Shown here in pieces: positions 36,401 to 45,939 of a DNA stretch of 64,000 nt; positions within the stretch are counted from its first letter, which is position 1; the number at the start of each line of letters is the position of its first letter. The translations under genes were made by a program, and so were the position numbers. The notes under the pieces were generated by a model that saw nothing but the letters and a program-made list of their open reading frames with translations, was not told the origin of the DNA and searched no databases. This DNA is from Clostridiales bacterium (GTDB lineage Bacteria > Bacillota > Clostridia > Lachnospirales > CAG-274), in assembly GCA_021204175.1 (NCBI GenBank), contig JAJPZT010000017.1, positions 1 through 64,000 on the forward strand, given 5' to 3'.

Positions 36401-39387
36401 GCGGTGCTTTTATAAGCTCAGGCTTAAAGAGCATAACTTTTCCCAACAGCGTAACATCTATTGGAAGCTATGCTTTCCAGTACTGCAACGGCTTAACAAC
36501 GGTAAACATTCCTGCAAGTGTTACAGATATTGAAGACTGTGTATTCTGTATATGTGCAAATCTCGAAACAATAACCGTCGATGAAGACAGCGAAAGCTAC
36601 TGCTCAGTTGACGGAGTTCTCTACACAAAGGATATGACAAGGATTGTAGCCTGCGGTGTTGTTAACCCCAATGTTACAAACTTCGTTCTGCCCGATACGG
36701 TAGAATATATAGCGTCTAACGCCTTCATAGGCTGCAGCACTATTGAAACATTTACAATCCCCGAAGGGCTATCATATGTTTACATAGGTGAGTGTGCTTT
36801 CGGCGGCTGTGAAAACCTTGTAAGCGCCGATATGTATTCGGGCAATGAAATAGCCATAATAGCATTTAACGGCTGTACAAGCCTTACAACCGTAACAATT
36901 CCCACAAGCTTAACATATGTAGGAGAATCTGCCTTTGACGGCTGTGACAGATTAACCACCGTATATTATGAAGGTACGGAAGACGACTGGGACAGCATAA
37001 ACATCGAAGGCTATAACGACCCCCTTACAAATGCTTATAACAACACAATTACGGCTGAAATAAGCTGGTCTGTTGATGAATACGGCGTTCTGACTGTCTC
37101 AGGAACAGGAAAAATGCCTGATTATGATGATGCAGGCGATGCGCCTTGGTATGACGACAAAGACAGCATAACATCTATAGTTGTTGAAGAAGGAATTACA
37201 TCTTTGGGCAACAATGCTTTCAACAGTCTTTACAATGCGTCAAGCGTTTCTCTTCCCTCTACTTTGAGAACTATATGCGGTACTGCATTTGAAAACTGTT
37301 CATCATTGACGGCGATTGATATTCCCGAAAAAGTAAAGGGTATAGCAGAAAGAGCTTTTGAAGGCTGTACAGGTCTTACATCAATAACAATACCTGCGGC
37401 AACAACAAGCATAGGCAGCAGTGCGTTCCTCAGCTGTACAAGCCTTGCGTCAATAGAAGTCAGCGAGGACAGCCAAAGCTACTGCAGTGTTGACGGCGTT
37501 CTTTTCAACAAGGATATGACAGACCTTCATACATATCCCGCAGGAAAAGCAGCACAGGACTATGAAGTGCCGTCAACTGTAGGAAAAATATTGGACAGTG
37601 CTTTCTGCAAGTCAACGGTTCAGAAGGTAACACTTCCCGACGGCTTATATTGTATTGAACAAGATGCTTTTGCGGTAAGTGCAATAACATCAATAAATAT
37701 ACCGTCAACCTTAACCGAAGCAGGCGCAGACAACTTACTTGTCAATATTCTTCGGGATTGTTATTCATTAGAATCTATAACCGTAGACGAGGGCAATGAG
37801 CTTTTCAGCTCAGAAGACGGCATAGGCTTCAATGCGGATATGACACAGCTTCAGCTTTATCCCGCTGCAAAATTGGACGTTACAAGTTACAGTGTGCCCG
37901 ACAGCGTTACATCTGTAGGTCGAGATTCTTTCGCAAATAACAGCTTTATAGAAACTGTTGTACTTCCCGAAAGCGTAACCGAAATAGATAGTGCCGCATT
38001 TTATAACTGTTCGAGCCTGACAACGGTAACTCTCCCCTCCGGCTTAACAAGCGTAGGAGACGACGCTTTCGGTGTCTGTTCTTCCATTACAACCGTAATC
38101 TATAACGGAGACAGCTGGAACGATATAAGCTTCGGCGGGGGCAACGATTATCTTATAAATGCTTATGCTAATGTCAATCTGAAATGGGATATTACCGACG
38201 ATGTGCTTACAATTTACACAGAATTGTCGGGAGGTCTTTCTATACCGAATTATACAGGGGATAATCATGCCCCATGGTATGACTATTATGACGGCGAAGA
38301 AAAAGAGGTTAAAACTATAGTAGTTGACAGCAGTATAACAGCCATAGGCGACTATGCTTTCACAAACAGTCAGTCTGTCGAAAGTGTTGTCATACAGGGA
38401 GATATAACAAGCATTGGTAATTTTGCTTTCCAAGGCTGCCATATCAGCAGTTTAAATCTTCCCGCTTCACTTACTTCAATAGGAAGCTTCGCTTTCCAAA
38501 GCTGTATTTATCTCACAAGTATAGAGCTGCCTGAAAATTTGACTTATTTAGGAGACGGTGCCTTTGATGATTGTAAAAGTTTGGCAGCAATAACCGTTGC
38601 CGACGGAAACACGAGCTTCTGTTCCGATGAAAACGGATTAATCTATACTATTGATATGACGGAAATAGTTGCCTGCGGTACGGCTAACCCCAATGTAGTA
38701 AACTTAGTTATTCCGAACACAGTGAAGTATGTTAGAGGCGCTTTCAACGGCAATCCCTATATTCAAACCATTACCATAGCCGAAGGTGCGTCCGATGTTG
38801 TTATAGGCGGCTGGAACTTCAGCAATCTTGAAAACCTCGTAAGCATTGATTTAACGGGAGTTACACAATTAGAGGGCGGAACATTCTACAATTGTTCAAG
38901 CCTTAAGAACATAACCCTTCCTTCAAGCCTTGATATTTTCGGTGATGATGATTTTACCGAATGTACAGCTATTGAAAAGGTTTACTGTGTTTCCGGTTCA
39001 AGAGCCGATGATTTTTCACTCTATCCCGATTCAAACAGTGTAAACCTTGTATATGCAGACAGCAAGGCAGTGAGAACTTCCGACGATAAAGTATACTTAA
39101 TTTCGGGCTTCAGACTTGCAGACGGTGACTCTTTGGAAAACTATACAAAGGCTGAGCTTTATTACGGCGATGACACAACAGCTATAGACAGCTCAGACAC
39201 AGTTTACACAGGTTTTGTAATCAACGGAGTTGAGTTTGAAGCAGGCGAAATGAACTGTGAATACATAATAGGCTATGAAACCACAGACGATTACGACAGC
39301 TATACAAGCGTTGATGATATTGCGGATTTCGTATATTATGAGCTTAAGCCTGTTTCCGACGAAGATACAAACAGTGAAGCAGAGTGA
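33421..39387 (+). CDS. Giant secreted BspA-type (LRR_5) leucine-rich-repeat protein, 1988 aa
   Basis: Signal peptide and dozens of TSIGxxAFxGCTSLTxVTIPxS repeats; CGxNAYWEITDGVMTVTGTG-like domains. Confidence 0.93.
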   Translation: MIYENKNFRGGGGRQRHRLKRLCAMLVSVIMILSCVPPVTLWADGNTSGYCGENAYWEITDGVMTVTGTGEIEYYDDWQEDTITKLVIGEGITSIGYEVFSILTNLTEISFPSTLEEISYWAFDGCTSLETVDLSGTNLTALYYGAFYGCTSLKSVSLPSTLEAFDKPFDGCTSLAEITTAEGGEYFYAEDNVLFEKYTYTDEEDNEVNAVTIALYPEGKTDGEYTIPDGVTGIDEDTFAGNTYLKNVTVPSSVEYIDGWAFENCSNLETVTLIEGLTHIGDSAFSGCTSLTSITIPSTVKTIDLYAFYGCTSLSEVNLSEGLEYLGYAVFSDCESLTSIYIPSTVTAISEYAFSGCSALAEITVSPENETYSTVGGVLMDTDQTEIIFYPNSLTATTFEIPASVTYIDSGAFASNTHLAEITVAEGNEAYCGIDGVLLNIDCTEIICYPTGKTSASYSIPDGVTGINEYMFAYNTYLTSVTVPSSVNYIDGWAFYYCTNLKTITLSEGLSHIGDSAFWGCENLTSITIPSTVNTLDLHAFVDCTSLKEIYIPNGVNGLYNELFSGCSSLTTVYLPSSINRIDDNVFSGCDSLTYISYDGTEDSWNSLSIGDGNDALNNASFTYSTFDWNIENEVLYITGSGSMPDYSEDDNNRAPWYNSYDQFNSVVIEDGITSIGSFAFDGSGTVETITINGSIRSIGNAAFRGSAITSITLPDSLKSIGDYSFQSCNNLTTFNIPVNVSSVESRAFVTCQNLESITVDENNSSFCSENGILYNKDMTRIYATGMANPNITNLVIPDSVSYISKDAFEGCSAIETLIIHEEGSDAYIYLANNAFAGCENLKSADIYGTTYELTSWLFTGCTGLESVTIPTSVNNIRAYAFENCSSLKTVNYSGSEDDWNGINIYEGNEYLTNAYETGDITYTIENGVLTISGTGRMPNYDNDENRAPWADSYDDVTSIVIESGVTSIGDNAFNNSWSVESISIADTVKSIGSGAFISSGLKSITFPNSVTSIGSYAFQYCNGLTTVNIPASVTDIEDCVFCICANLETITVDEDSESYCSVDGVLYTKDMTRIVACGVVNPNVTNFVLPDTVEYIASNAFIGCSTIETFTIPEGLSYVYIGECAFGGCENLVSADMYSGNEIAIIAFNGCTSLTTVTIPTSLTYVGESAFDGCDRLTTVYYEGTEDDWDSINIEGYNDPLTNAYNNTITAEISWSVDEYGVLTVSGTGKMPDYDDAGDAPWYDDKDSITSIVVEEGITSLGNNAFNSLYNASSVSLPSTLRTICGTAFENCSSLTAIDIPEKVKGIAERAFEGCTGLTSITIPAATTSIGSSAFLSCTSLASIEVSEDSQSYCSVDGVLFNKDMTDLHTYPAGKAAQDYEVPSTVGKILDSAFCKSTVQKVTLPDGLYCIEQDAFAVSAITSINIPSTLTEAGADNLLVNILRDCYSLESITVDEGNELFSSEDGIGFNADMTQLQLYPAAKLDVTSYSVPDSVTSVGRDSFANNSFIETVVLPESVTEIDSAAFYNCSSLTTVTLPSGLTSVGDDAFGVCSSITTVIYNGDSWNDISFGGGNDYLINAYANVNLKWDITDDVLTIYTELSGGLSIPNYTGDNHAPWYDYYDGEEKEVKTIVVDSSITAIGDYAFTNSQSVESVVIQGDITSIGNFAFQGCHISSLNLPASLTSIGSFAFQSCIYLTSIELPENLTYLGDGAFDDCKSLAAITVADGNTSFCSDENGLIYTIDMTEIVACGTANPNVVNLVIPNTVKYVRGAFNGNPYIQTITIAEGASDVVIGGWNFSNLENLVSIDLTGVTQLEGGTFYNCSSLKNITLPSSLDIFGDDDFTECTAIEKVYCVSGSRADDFSLYPDSNSVNLVYADSKAVRTSDDKVYLISGFRLADGDSLENYTKAELYYGDDTTAIDSSDTVYTGFVINGVEFEAGEMNCEYIIGYETTDDYDSYTSVDDIADFVYYELKPVSDEDTNSEAE

Positions 39388-39401
39388 CGGAGGTGAACAC
39401 A

Positions 39402-39551
39402 GTGAAAAAATCATATGAAAAACCAAAGCTTGAAACAGCTGTTATAAACACCGAAGCCGTTGCCTCTGCTACTCTTCTTTCAACGGTTTCTCCGAAACAG
39501 AGTGAATACAAAACCTTAAACATAGGTTCAAAAACCATTGTCAATTATTAA
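39402..39551 (+). CDS. Small peptide with YxxPxL leader-like motif (49 aa)
   Basis: VKKSYEKPKLETAVINTEAVASATLLSTVSPKQSEYKTLNIGSKTIVNY; GTG start, SD CGGAGG; 14 nt after the LRR stop; not in the ORF track. Confidence 0.6.
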   Translation: MKKSYEKPKLETAVINTEAVASATLLSTVSPKQSEYKTLNIGSKTIVNY

Positions 39552-39597
39552 TGTTTAAAGCTAAAACACTGTAATTTGATTTTCCTACCTTTCATTC

Positions 39598-39634
39598 AAA
39601 AGCGGCTCACCCTTAAACGGTCAGCCGCTTTTGT
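39598..39634. terminator. Bidirectional intrinsic terminator
   Basis: AAAAGCGGCT...AGCCGCTTTT. Confidence 0.7.
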
Positions 39635-39754
39635 CTCTGTTTTAAGCTTAAAACAAATTTTATTACCCAAATTTGAATGCGTCCCAATAAAATCAGCAGC
39701 ATTTTGTAAAGATACTCTATTACGGCAATAAAATCTATATTACAAAATGATTTT

Positions 39755-39955
39755 TCACTTTGGGCTAACCAAATAATCGAGTGATACCGAATAAAACTCG
39801 GCAAATTTTACCGCAGTGCTTAAAGACGGGTCTACCAAATTGTTTTCATACCTTGATATAAGACCTTTGGTTATGCCGAGCTTTTCTTCAACGTCCGATA
39901 GTGAAAGACCTTTGCTTTCCCTTATTTTTTTAATGTTAAATCCGAAGTTTGTCAT
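39755..39955 (-). CDS. XRE-family HTH regulator
   Basis: IKKIRESKGLSLSDVEEKLGITKGLISRYENNLVDPSLSTAVKFAEFYSVSLDYL. Confidence 0.85.
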   Translation of the reverse strand: MTNFGFNIKKIRESKGLSLSDVEEKLGITKGLISRYENNLVDPSLSTAVKFAEFYSVSLDYLVSPK

Positions 39956-39979
39956 AATACCTCCGCAGTTTTTCATAGC

Positions 39980-40207
39980 CTAAATTTCATCTTCCACCAC
40001 GTCTGCAAGATGACAGGGCGATAGTTGACCTAAAGTGCATTTCAATGCCAAATCGGCAGTAAAATCAAAATCGACCGAAATATCGGAAATAAATGCAGTT
40101 TGGTTGGCTTGTCCTGCTTTAATCTCTATACACTCAATGCCATAAGATGTGTATTTTCCGATATATGAATTACGCAAACTTTCTTTAATCGGTATGTACA
40201 GATACAT
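39980..40207 (-). CDS. DUF6514-like small protein
   Basis: MYLYIPIKESLRNSYIGKYTSYGIECIEI...; sits between two XRE regulators. Confidence 0.45.
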   Translation of the reverse strand: MYLYIPIKESLRNSYIGKYTSYGIECIEIKAGQANQTAFISDISVDFDFTADLALKCTLGQLSPCHLADVVEDEI

Positions 40208-40451
40208 CAGATGTCGCCTCCTTAAAAAATGAATAAACCTCATCCATAGTTTTAAAACCAATAATCCTCATAAAATTAATTAAATCATACCAATTAGGGT
40301 CAGATTTTCCACACTCAATCCTGGAAATCCATTCCCTTGAAACGCCTATTCTCTCACTGAGTTCTTCCTGTGTTAAGTTTCGGGACAATCTCAATTTTCT
40401 GATTGACTTCCCCAAATTTTTCCTAAGTTTTTCTGACAATAAGCAGCTCAT
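40185..40451 (-). CDS. XRE-family HTH regulator
   Basis: IRKLRLSRNLTQEELSERIGVSREWISRIECGKSDPNWYDL. Confidence 0.85.
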   Translation of the reverse strand: MSCLLSEKLRKNLGKSIRKLRLSRNLTQEELSERIGVSREWISRIECGKSDPNWYDLINFMRIIGFKTMDEVYSFFKEATSDVSVHTD

Positions 40452-40988
40452 TTTTAATTTCTCCTTTAGTTTTTATTCGACAGTATTGTCGTAATATAAA
40501 GGATATAGGAGTTTTTGCATAAAGTCTATGAACGCTGCGTTCACATCTTCAAAATTTATCTAAAATCACATTAATTATTTTTATTTTTCCATAGTCAAAT
40601 ATGTCAAAATGCAGAACTCTGTTAATTTTCCACAAAAAAAGGACAGAAGCAAGGATTTTATAACTCCGCTTTCTATCCTCAAATAAATATCTTGAATTGC
40701 TGTTTTGCAAAAATTTCGTTTCCGCAATAAACCAGTCACATTTGCGACAAGACTTTGTCATAAAGACAATAACGTCTTATTGAAGCCTTTAACAGGCTCT
40801 TGAAACAAGTTTAACACATCTGTCAGAATATGTCAATTAATAAAGCCGAAATGTAATATATTTGAAATGTTTTTATTCTATGATTTTACCAAAGGTGCGT
40901 TTATTAGTCTTGAAATGGGTTTGAGATTATGATACAATAATGTATAAACCAACAAATATTTTTTAAGCTTAGGAGGTATTTAAAAATT

Positions 40989-41393
40989 ATGAAAAAATTT
41001 TTGACGGAATTTAAGGACTTTGCCGTTAAGGGCAATATGGTCGATATGTCCGTTGGTATTGTTATAGGCGCTGCCTTTAACTCCATTATAACCAACATTG
41101 TAGACTGTCTTATTACGCCGCTGATTAACTATCTTATAGGACTTTTGACAGGCGGTGCGGACGCTGCCACAGCTGTAGGCACAATAGGCATTTTTGACGT
41201 AGGCACTCTTGTAGGGGCAATAATCAATTTTGTAATAACTGCCTTTGTTCTTTTCCTTATTGTTAAGGCAATCAACAACTTCCACAAGAAGGAAGAGGCA
41301 CCTGCGGCTCCCACAACAAAGACCTGCCCTTACTGCAAGTCAGAGATACATATTGAAGCTACAAAATGCGCACACTGCGGTTCTGACGTATAA
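40989..41393 (+). CDS. mscL: Large-conductance mechanosensitive channel with C-terminal zinc ribbon
   Basis: FKDFAVKGNMVDMSVGIVIGAAFNSIITNIV...; CPYCKSEIHIEATKCAHCGSD. Confidence 0.93.
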   Translation: MKKFLTEFKDFAVKGNMVDMSVGIVIGAAFNSIITNIVDCLITPLINYLIGLLTGGADAATAVGTIGIFDVGTLVGAIINFVITAFVLFLIVKAINNFHKKEEAPAAPTTKTCPYCKSEIHIEATKCAHCGSDV

Positions 41394-41405
41394 CGGGGGT
41401 AATAT

Positions 41406-43400
41406 ATGAAAAAAATTCTTTCTTTTTTATTGGTGATGACTATGATGCTTTCTATTTTTAACATAACCGCTTTTTCGGGAGAAGCACCCAATGTGGCTTT
41501 AAGCTTTTCAACAGGCTCTTCCGGGGATGTTTTAACCAAAGACACCGGTTCAGACTATTATTATTTAACAACAGGCAGCGAAGCCACTAACTTTGCTTCT
41601 TACGAAGCCTTAGGCGGAACAATCTGCGCCGCTTTGACAGACACATCGTCAAATGACACAACAGCTCTTCACATTCCCTTTAAGGCTGTTTCCGACGGCG
41701 TAATTTCCATAGAGACAACTATGGCGTCAAACCGCTACGGCGTAAATCTTTTTAAGGTTCTCGACAGCGACGGAAACACCGCTGTCCGCTGTTTTCTTAA
41801 CCCCGAAGGGGGCATAAGCCTTATAACTTCTTCCGCTTCTTCAGACACAATCGGGGCTGAATCTCTTGTGGGAGAGGGATCTTTGACGGCTCTTAAGCTT
41901 ACTCTTGACCTTAAGAACAATTCTGCAAAGCTTTCTTTAGGCTCTGAAGAGACAAAAACGGCTTTTGACGCCGGCAATATTTCGGAAGTTGTTTTCGAAA
42001 CACCCAAGGCTTCTCTTTCCACAAAGATATATGTTTCCGCAGTTGATGTTTATGAGGGAGAGGAAAAGGAAAACGGGCTTGACCCCAATCTTCCCACACT
42101 TTATCTTTTGGGGGACTCCACAGGCTCGCCCTATACTTCCTCCGACTATTATAAAAACGGCGGAAATTATCTTGAAGTAAGAAACGGTTTCGGAATGGCT
42201 TTCCCAACATATTTTGACGAGAGCAAAATCAATTTGGTAAACTATGCTATTTCCGGCATAAGCTCAAAGAGCTTTTTACAGAACGATTATTATAAGGCAC
42301 TTCTTTCAAACTGGAAAGAAGGAGACTATGTAATTATTGCCTTCGGCCACAATGACGAAAAGAACGAGGACGAAGCCCGCTTCACTGACGCTTCGATGGG
42401 AGCAGAGGGCATAAACACAGAGGGTCAGTTTGCAAATTCGCTTTATGCTAATTACATAAAGCCTGCACAGGAGGCAGGGGTCAATGTAATTTTGGCTACG
42501 CCTATTTCACGCCGTGACCGTACAACAGATTATATCGGCGGTTCGAATGTTCACAATTTGACATCAAAGGGCTTCGGCGACTATGCCCAGACAATAAGAG
42601 ATTTGGCTGAAGATCTTGATGTTGCCTGCATAGACAATACTCAGATGACATATAACGAATATGTTGCTTTGGGAAAGGGCGCAACAGACGGCTCGTCGGG
42701 CTGCGGAGTTTATCACGCTCTTTACTGTGATGACTATATGACAACTAAGAACCTTTTGAACGATGACGGTTCATTTGACGAAAATTATCGTATCGACAAT
42801 ACCCACCTTAACTCCTACGGGGCTAAAACAATAGCTTATTTTATGGCTGAAGCTATTAAGGGAACAGACACAGTTCTTACAGGTGCTGACTGCAAGCCTG
42901 TTTACAGCGAAAGCTCGGAGGGTACTCTTTCGGCTCTTTCGGCATATCTTAAAGCCTATACAGACCCCAGAATTAACGGAAAGACTACCGATGAGGTTGC
43001 TTTAGACAGCTTAGAGGGATTTTCGGTATATTTGGAAACGGCGACAACTCTTCACGACGAACTGGGAGAGGTTTTTGACGTAACCGTAAACGTAAAGGAC
43101 AACCCCGGCTTAAGCAAATTAAGCTATGCCGTAAGCTATGACTCCGATATTTTAAGGCTTGTTTTTCCGGAAACAGACGCAGAAGGCTCTGTATTAATCG
43201 AAGGAAACATTGACGGCGAAAACGAGTATGCCGACGGCGTTCTTACAACCCTTTCGTTCGAGGTAATCGGCGGAGGAGACACCGATATATCCGTTGAAGT
43301 AGTAAATGCCGAGCATAACGGCAGCACATACTCAAGCTCTGATTATTCCACAGGGGGCTTAAATATAGTCTGTGACTTTAACCCCGAGAACAAAAATTAA
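41406..43400 (+). CDS. Secreted SGNH/GDSL hydrolase (carbohydrate-esterase-like) with C-terminal cohesin-like domain
   Basis: LYLLGDSTGSPY block I, IIAFGHNDE, DNTHLNSYGA; C-terminal VTVNVKDNPGLSKLSYAVSYDSDILRL resembles cohesin-type domains. Confidence 0.78.
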   Translation: MKKILSFLLVMTMMLSIFNITAFSGEAPNVALSFSTGSSGDVLTKDTGSDYYYLTTGSEATNFASYEALGGTICAALTDTSSNDTTALHIPFKAVSDGVISIETTMASNRYGVNLFKVLDSDGNTAVRCFLNPEGGISLITSSASSDTIGAESLVGEGSLTALKLTLDLKNNSAKLSLGSEETKTAFDAGNISEVVFETPKASLSTKIYVSAVDVYEGEEKENGLDPNLPTLYLLGDSTGSPYTSSDYYKNGGNYLEVRNGFGMAFPTYFDESKINLVNYAISGISSKSFLQNDYYKALLSNWKEGDYVIIAFGHNDEKNEDEARFTDASMGAEGINTEGQFANSLYANYIKPAQEAGVNVILATPISRRDRTTDYIGGSNVHNLTSKGFGDYAQTIRDLAEDLDVACIDNTQMTYNEYVALGKGATDGSSGCGVYHALYCDDYMTTKNLLNDDGSFDENYRIDNTHLNSYGAKTIAYFMAEAIKGTDTVLTGADCKPVYSESSEGTLSALSAYLKAYTDPRINGKTTDEVALDSLEGFSVYLETATTLHDELGEVFDVTVNVKDNPGLSKLSYAVSYDSDILRLVFPETDAEGSVLIEGNIDGENEYADGVLTTLSFEVIGGGDTDISVEVVNAEHNGSTYSSSDYSTGGLNIVCDFNPENKN

Positions 43401-43424
43401 TAAACAAAAGAAGGAAAATGCAAA

Positions 43425-44804
43425 ATGAATAAAAGCGAAGTTCAGTCTGAAAACAAAATGGGGACAATGTCTGTCAGCAAGCTTTTAATATCTATGTCTG
43501 TTCCCATAATGATTTCAATGTTTGTTCAGGCTCTTTACAACATTGTTGACAGTATATTCGTGGCAAAAATAAGCGAAAACGCCTTGACGGCTGTTTCTTT
43601 AGCGTTCCCGATTCAAAATCTTATGATTGCGGTTGCATCGGGAACAGGCGTCGGCGTAAACGCTCTTCTTTCAAAAAGCTTAGGCGAAAAAAAGTTTAAA
43701 ACCGCCGACAAGGCAGCCAACAACGCTGTATTTTTGGCTTTTTCAAGCTTTGTTGTTTTTGCCCTTATAGGTCTGTTTTTCTCACACACATTTTTTGCTA
43801 TGCAGACCGATATTGAAGAAATCATAGATTACGGAACAAGCTATTTGAGTATTGTTTGTATGGTTTCAATAGGTTCTTTCGGTCAGGTCTGCTTTGAAAG
43901 ACTCTTGCAGGCTACGGGCAAAACCCTCTGCACTATGGTAACACAGTCAACAGGGGCGATTATAAACATAATTTTAGACCCCCTGTTTATATTCGGCTTA
44001 TTCGGCTTTCCCAAGATGGGAATAGCCGGTGCAGCCATAGCAACGGTTATAGGGCAGTGTACAGCCTGTCTTTTGGCTCTGTATTTTAACCTTAAGAAAA
44101 ATAAGGAAATTCACTTCAATTTTAAGGATTTCAGACCCGACATAAAGATTATCGGCAGTATCTACGCAGTAGGTATTCCCTCGATTTTGATGATTGCCAT
44201 AAGCTCTGTTATGACCTTCGGTATGAACAAGATTTTCCTTGCCTTTACAACAACGGCAACAGCTGTTTTCGGCGTATATTATAAGCTTCAAAGCTTTGTG
44301 TTTATGCCCGTTTTCGGCTTGAATAACGGAATGGTGCCTATTGTAGCCTATAATTTCGGAGCAAGAAAGCCCGACAGAATTAAGAAAACAATTTTCTTAA
44401 GCATAAGCTATGCTATGATTATTATGCTTATAGGCTTCGGCATTTTTATGTTCTTCCCCAAACAGCTTTTGGGCTTCTTCAATGCGTCCGAAAATATGAT
44501 GGAAATAGGCGTGCCTGCACTGAGAATAATAAGCTTCAGCTTCCTTATGGCGGCTTTCGGCGTTGTGTGCAGCTCTGTTTTCCAGGCTCTCCGCCACGGA
44601 CTTTTGAGCCTTATTATTTCGGTAATGCGTCAGCTTGTGGTGCTTCTGCCCTGTGCCTTTATACTTTCAAAGGTGGCTACCCTTACAAGCGTTTGGCTGG
44701 CTTTCCCCATATCTGAGGCTGTAGCCTGCATATTCAGCATTGCTTTCTTAAGATATGTTTATAAGCTGGAAATTATACCTATGAAGGCGGAGAAAAATAA
44801 ATAA
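43425..44804 (+). CDS. MATE family efflux transporter
   Basis: Polytopic, SVPIMISMFVQALYNIVDSIFVAKISENALTAVSLAFP. Confidence 0.92.
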   Translation: MNKSEVQSENKMGTMSVSKLLISMSVPIMISMFVQALYNIVDSIFVAKISENALTAVSLAFPIQNLMIAVASGTGVGVNALLSKSLGEKKFKTADKAANNAVFLAFSSFVVFALIGLFFSHTFFAMQTDIEEIIDYGTSYLSIVCMVSIGSFGQVCFERLLQATGKTLCTMVTQSTGAIINIILDPLFIFGLFGFPKMGIAGAAIATVIGQCTACLLALYFNLKKNKEIHFNFKDFRPDIKIIGSIYAVGIPSILMIAISSVMTFGMNKIFLAFTTTATAVFGVYYKLQSFVFMPVFGLNNGMVPIVAYNFGARKPDRIKKTIFLSISYAMIIMLIGFGIFMFFPKQLLGFFNASENMMEIGVPALRIISFSFLMAAFGVVCSSVFQALRHGLLSLIISVMRQLVVLLPCAFILSKVATLTSVWLAFPISEAVACIFSIAFLRYVYKLEIIPMKAEKNK

Positions 44805-44838
44805 GCTCGAATAACACAAGTTAAATAATATCAGAAAA

Positions 44839-44884
44839 AAGTTCTCAAAAGGCTGATAATTCGGCGTTTTTGAGAACTTTTTTG
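44839..44884 (+). terminator. Intrinsic terminator
   Basis: GTTCTCAAAA...TTTTTGAGAAC TTTTTT. Confidence 0.7.
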
Positions 44885-44936
44885 ATTTTATATGTTTGTT
44901 TTATAAGCCCAGTGTTTCAATAACTGAAAAAAAGAC

Positions 44937-45911
44937 TTAATTGTATTTGAAAAGAAGCAGGTCATCGCCATTTGCGAAATCTCCGGCATAACATTTGAGC
45001 TCGGAATTTTCTCCGCAGGAGTAAAATAAATAATTATCGGCTATGCCGTCAATACCTGCGTTTTCGCAGTCAACAAAAAGGAATTTTTCTTCACCGTTTG
45101 AGTTTATTCTGTAAAGCCTTCCTTTATCGCTCATATTTCGGTAATAAACATAACCGTTACAAGCGGCAATATTCCAGCATTTATCCTCGGAAATAAGCTT
45201 ATTTTCACTGCCGTCTGTTTTCATTTTGTAAAGAAAAGACTTTTCTTCTGAGTTATCGGTATAATATAAATATTCGCCCTCTAAGGCAAAATCCCCCGCT
45301 GTTACATCACTGAGCCTTTCATTAAAGCTTCCGTCAAAATCGGTTTTATATAAATAACCGTCACTGCTGTCTATGTAATAAATGCAGTTTTCCGTTACCG
45401 TAAACCGGTCTACTGACTCAACCAAGACCTTTTTATTAAAGCCCAAAAAATCCGTCCTGTAAAGTCTGCTGTATTTACTGTTTTCTTCACAATATTTATA
45501 GAATACAAACTCGTTTGTAACAATAAGATTTTCGGCTCTGCTTAAACTTATACACCTTTCAGAGCCTGTTTTAAGGTTCATTTTATAAATACTGCCGGGT
45601 GCTCCGTCTATATAAAACAGAAAATCGCCAAATACGTTTATGTTGTAACCCCGGCGGTCGGTGATTTTTTCTCTGTTTTCACTTTCAGTGTCCAAGGAAT
45701 AAATACAGTCGTTGCCGCTTAAATCTGAATAGTAAATTTGTCCGTCGCTTTCGGTGACAAGACCGTCGCTTAAAATTTTTCCTCCGCTGTTTCCCAAAGC
45801 AAACTCATCGGATATTTTTCTAGCCGCCCTCTGTTCGCATAAAAACAAAATGCATAACAAAAGCGCAGCCCCCGTAAGGATTAATAAAATCCTTTTCACT
45901 CTTTTATTCAT
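44937..45911 (-). CDS. DUF5050-like beta-propeller membrane-anchored protein
   Basis: N-terminal TM; repeated YYxDxxDxYLYKTDFDG motifs. Confidence 0.7.
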   Translation of the reverse strand: MNKRVKRILLILTGAALLLCILFLCEQRAARKISDEFALGNSGGKILSDGLVTESDGQIYYSDLSGNDCIYSLDTESENREKITDRRGYNINVFGDFLFYIDGAPGSIYKMNLKTGSERCISLSRAENLIVTNEFVFYKYCEENSKYSRLYRTDFLGFNKKVLVESVDRFTVTENCIYYIDSSDGYLYKTDFDGSFNERLSDVTAGDFALEGEYLYYTDNSEEKSFLYKMKTDGSENKLISEDKCWNIAACNGYVYYRNMSDKGRLYRINSNGEEKFLFVDCENAGIDGIADNYLFYSCGENSELKCYAGDFANGDDLLLFKYN

Positions 45912-45939
45912 ATGTAAATCTCCTTTTTTCATAGTCTTA

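Noticed and set aside
33953-38442. Antisense ORFs within the LRR gene
   Set aside because: Artefacts of the repetitive LRR coding sequence; no independent SD or homology seen.
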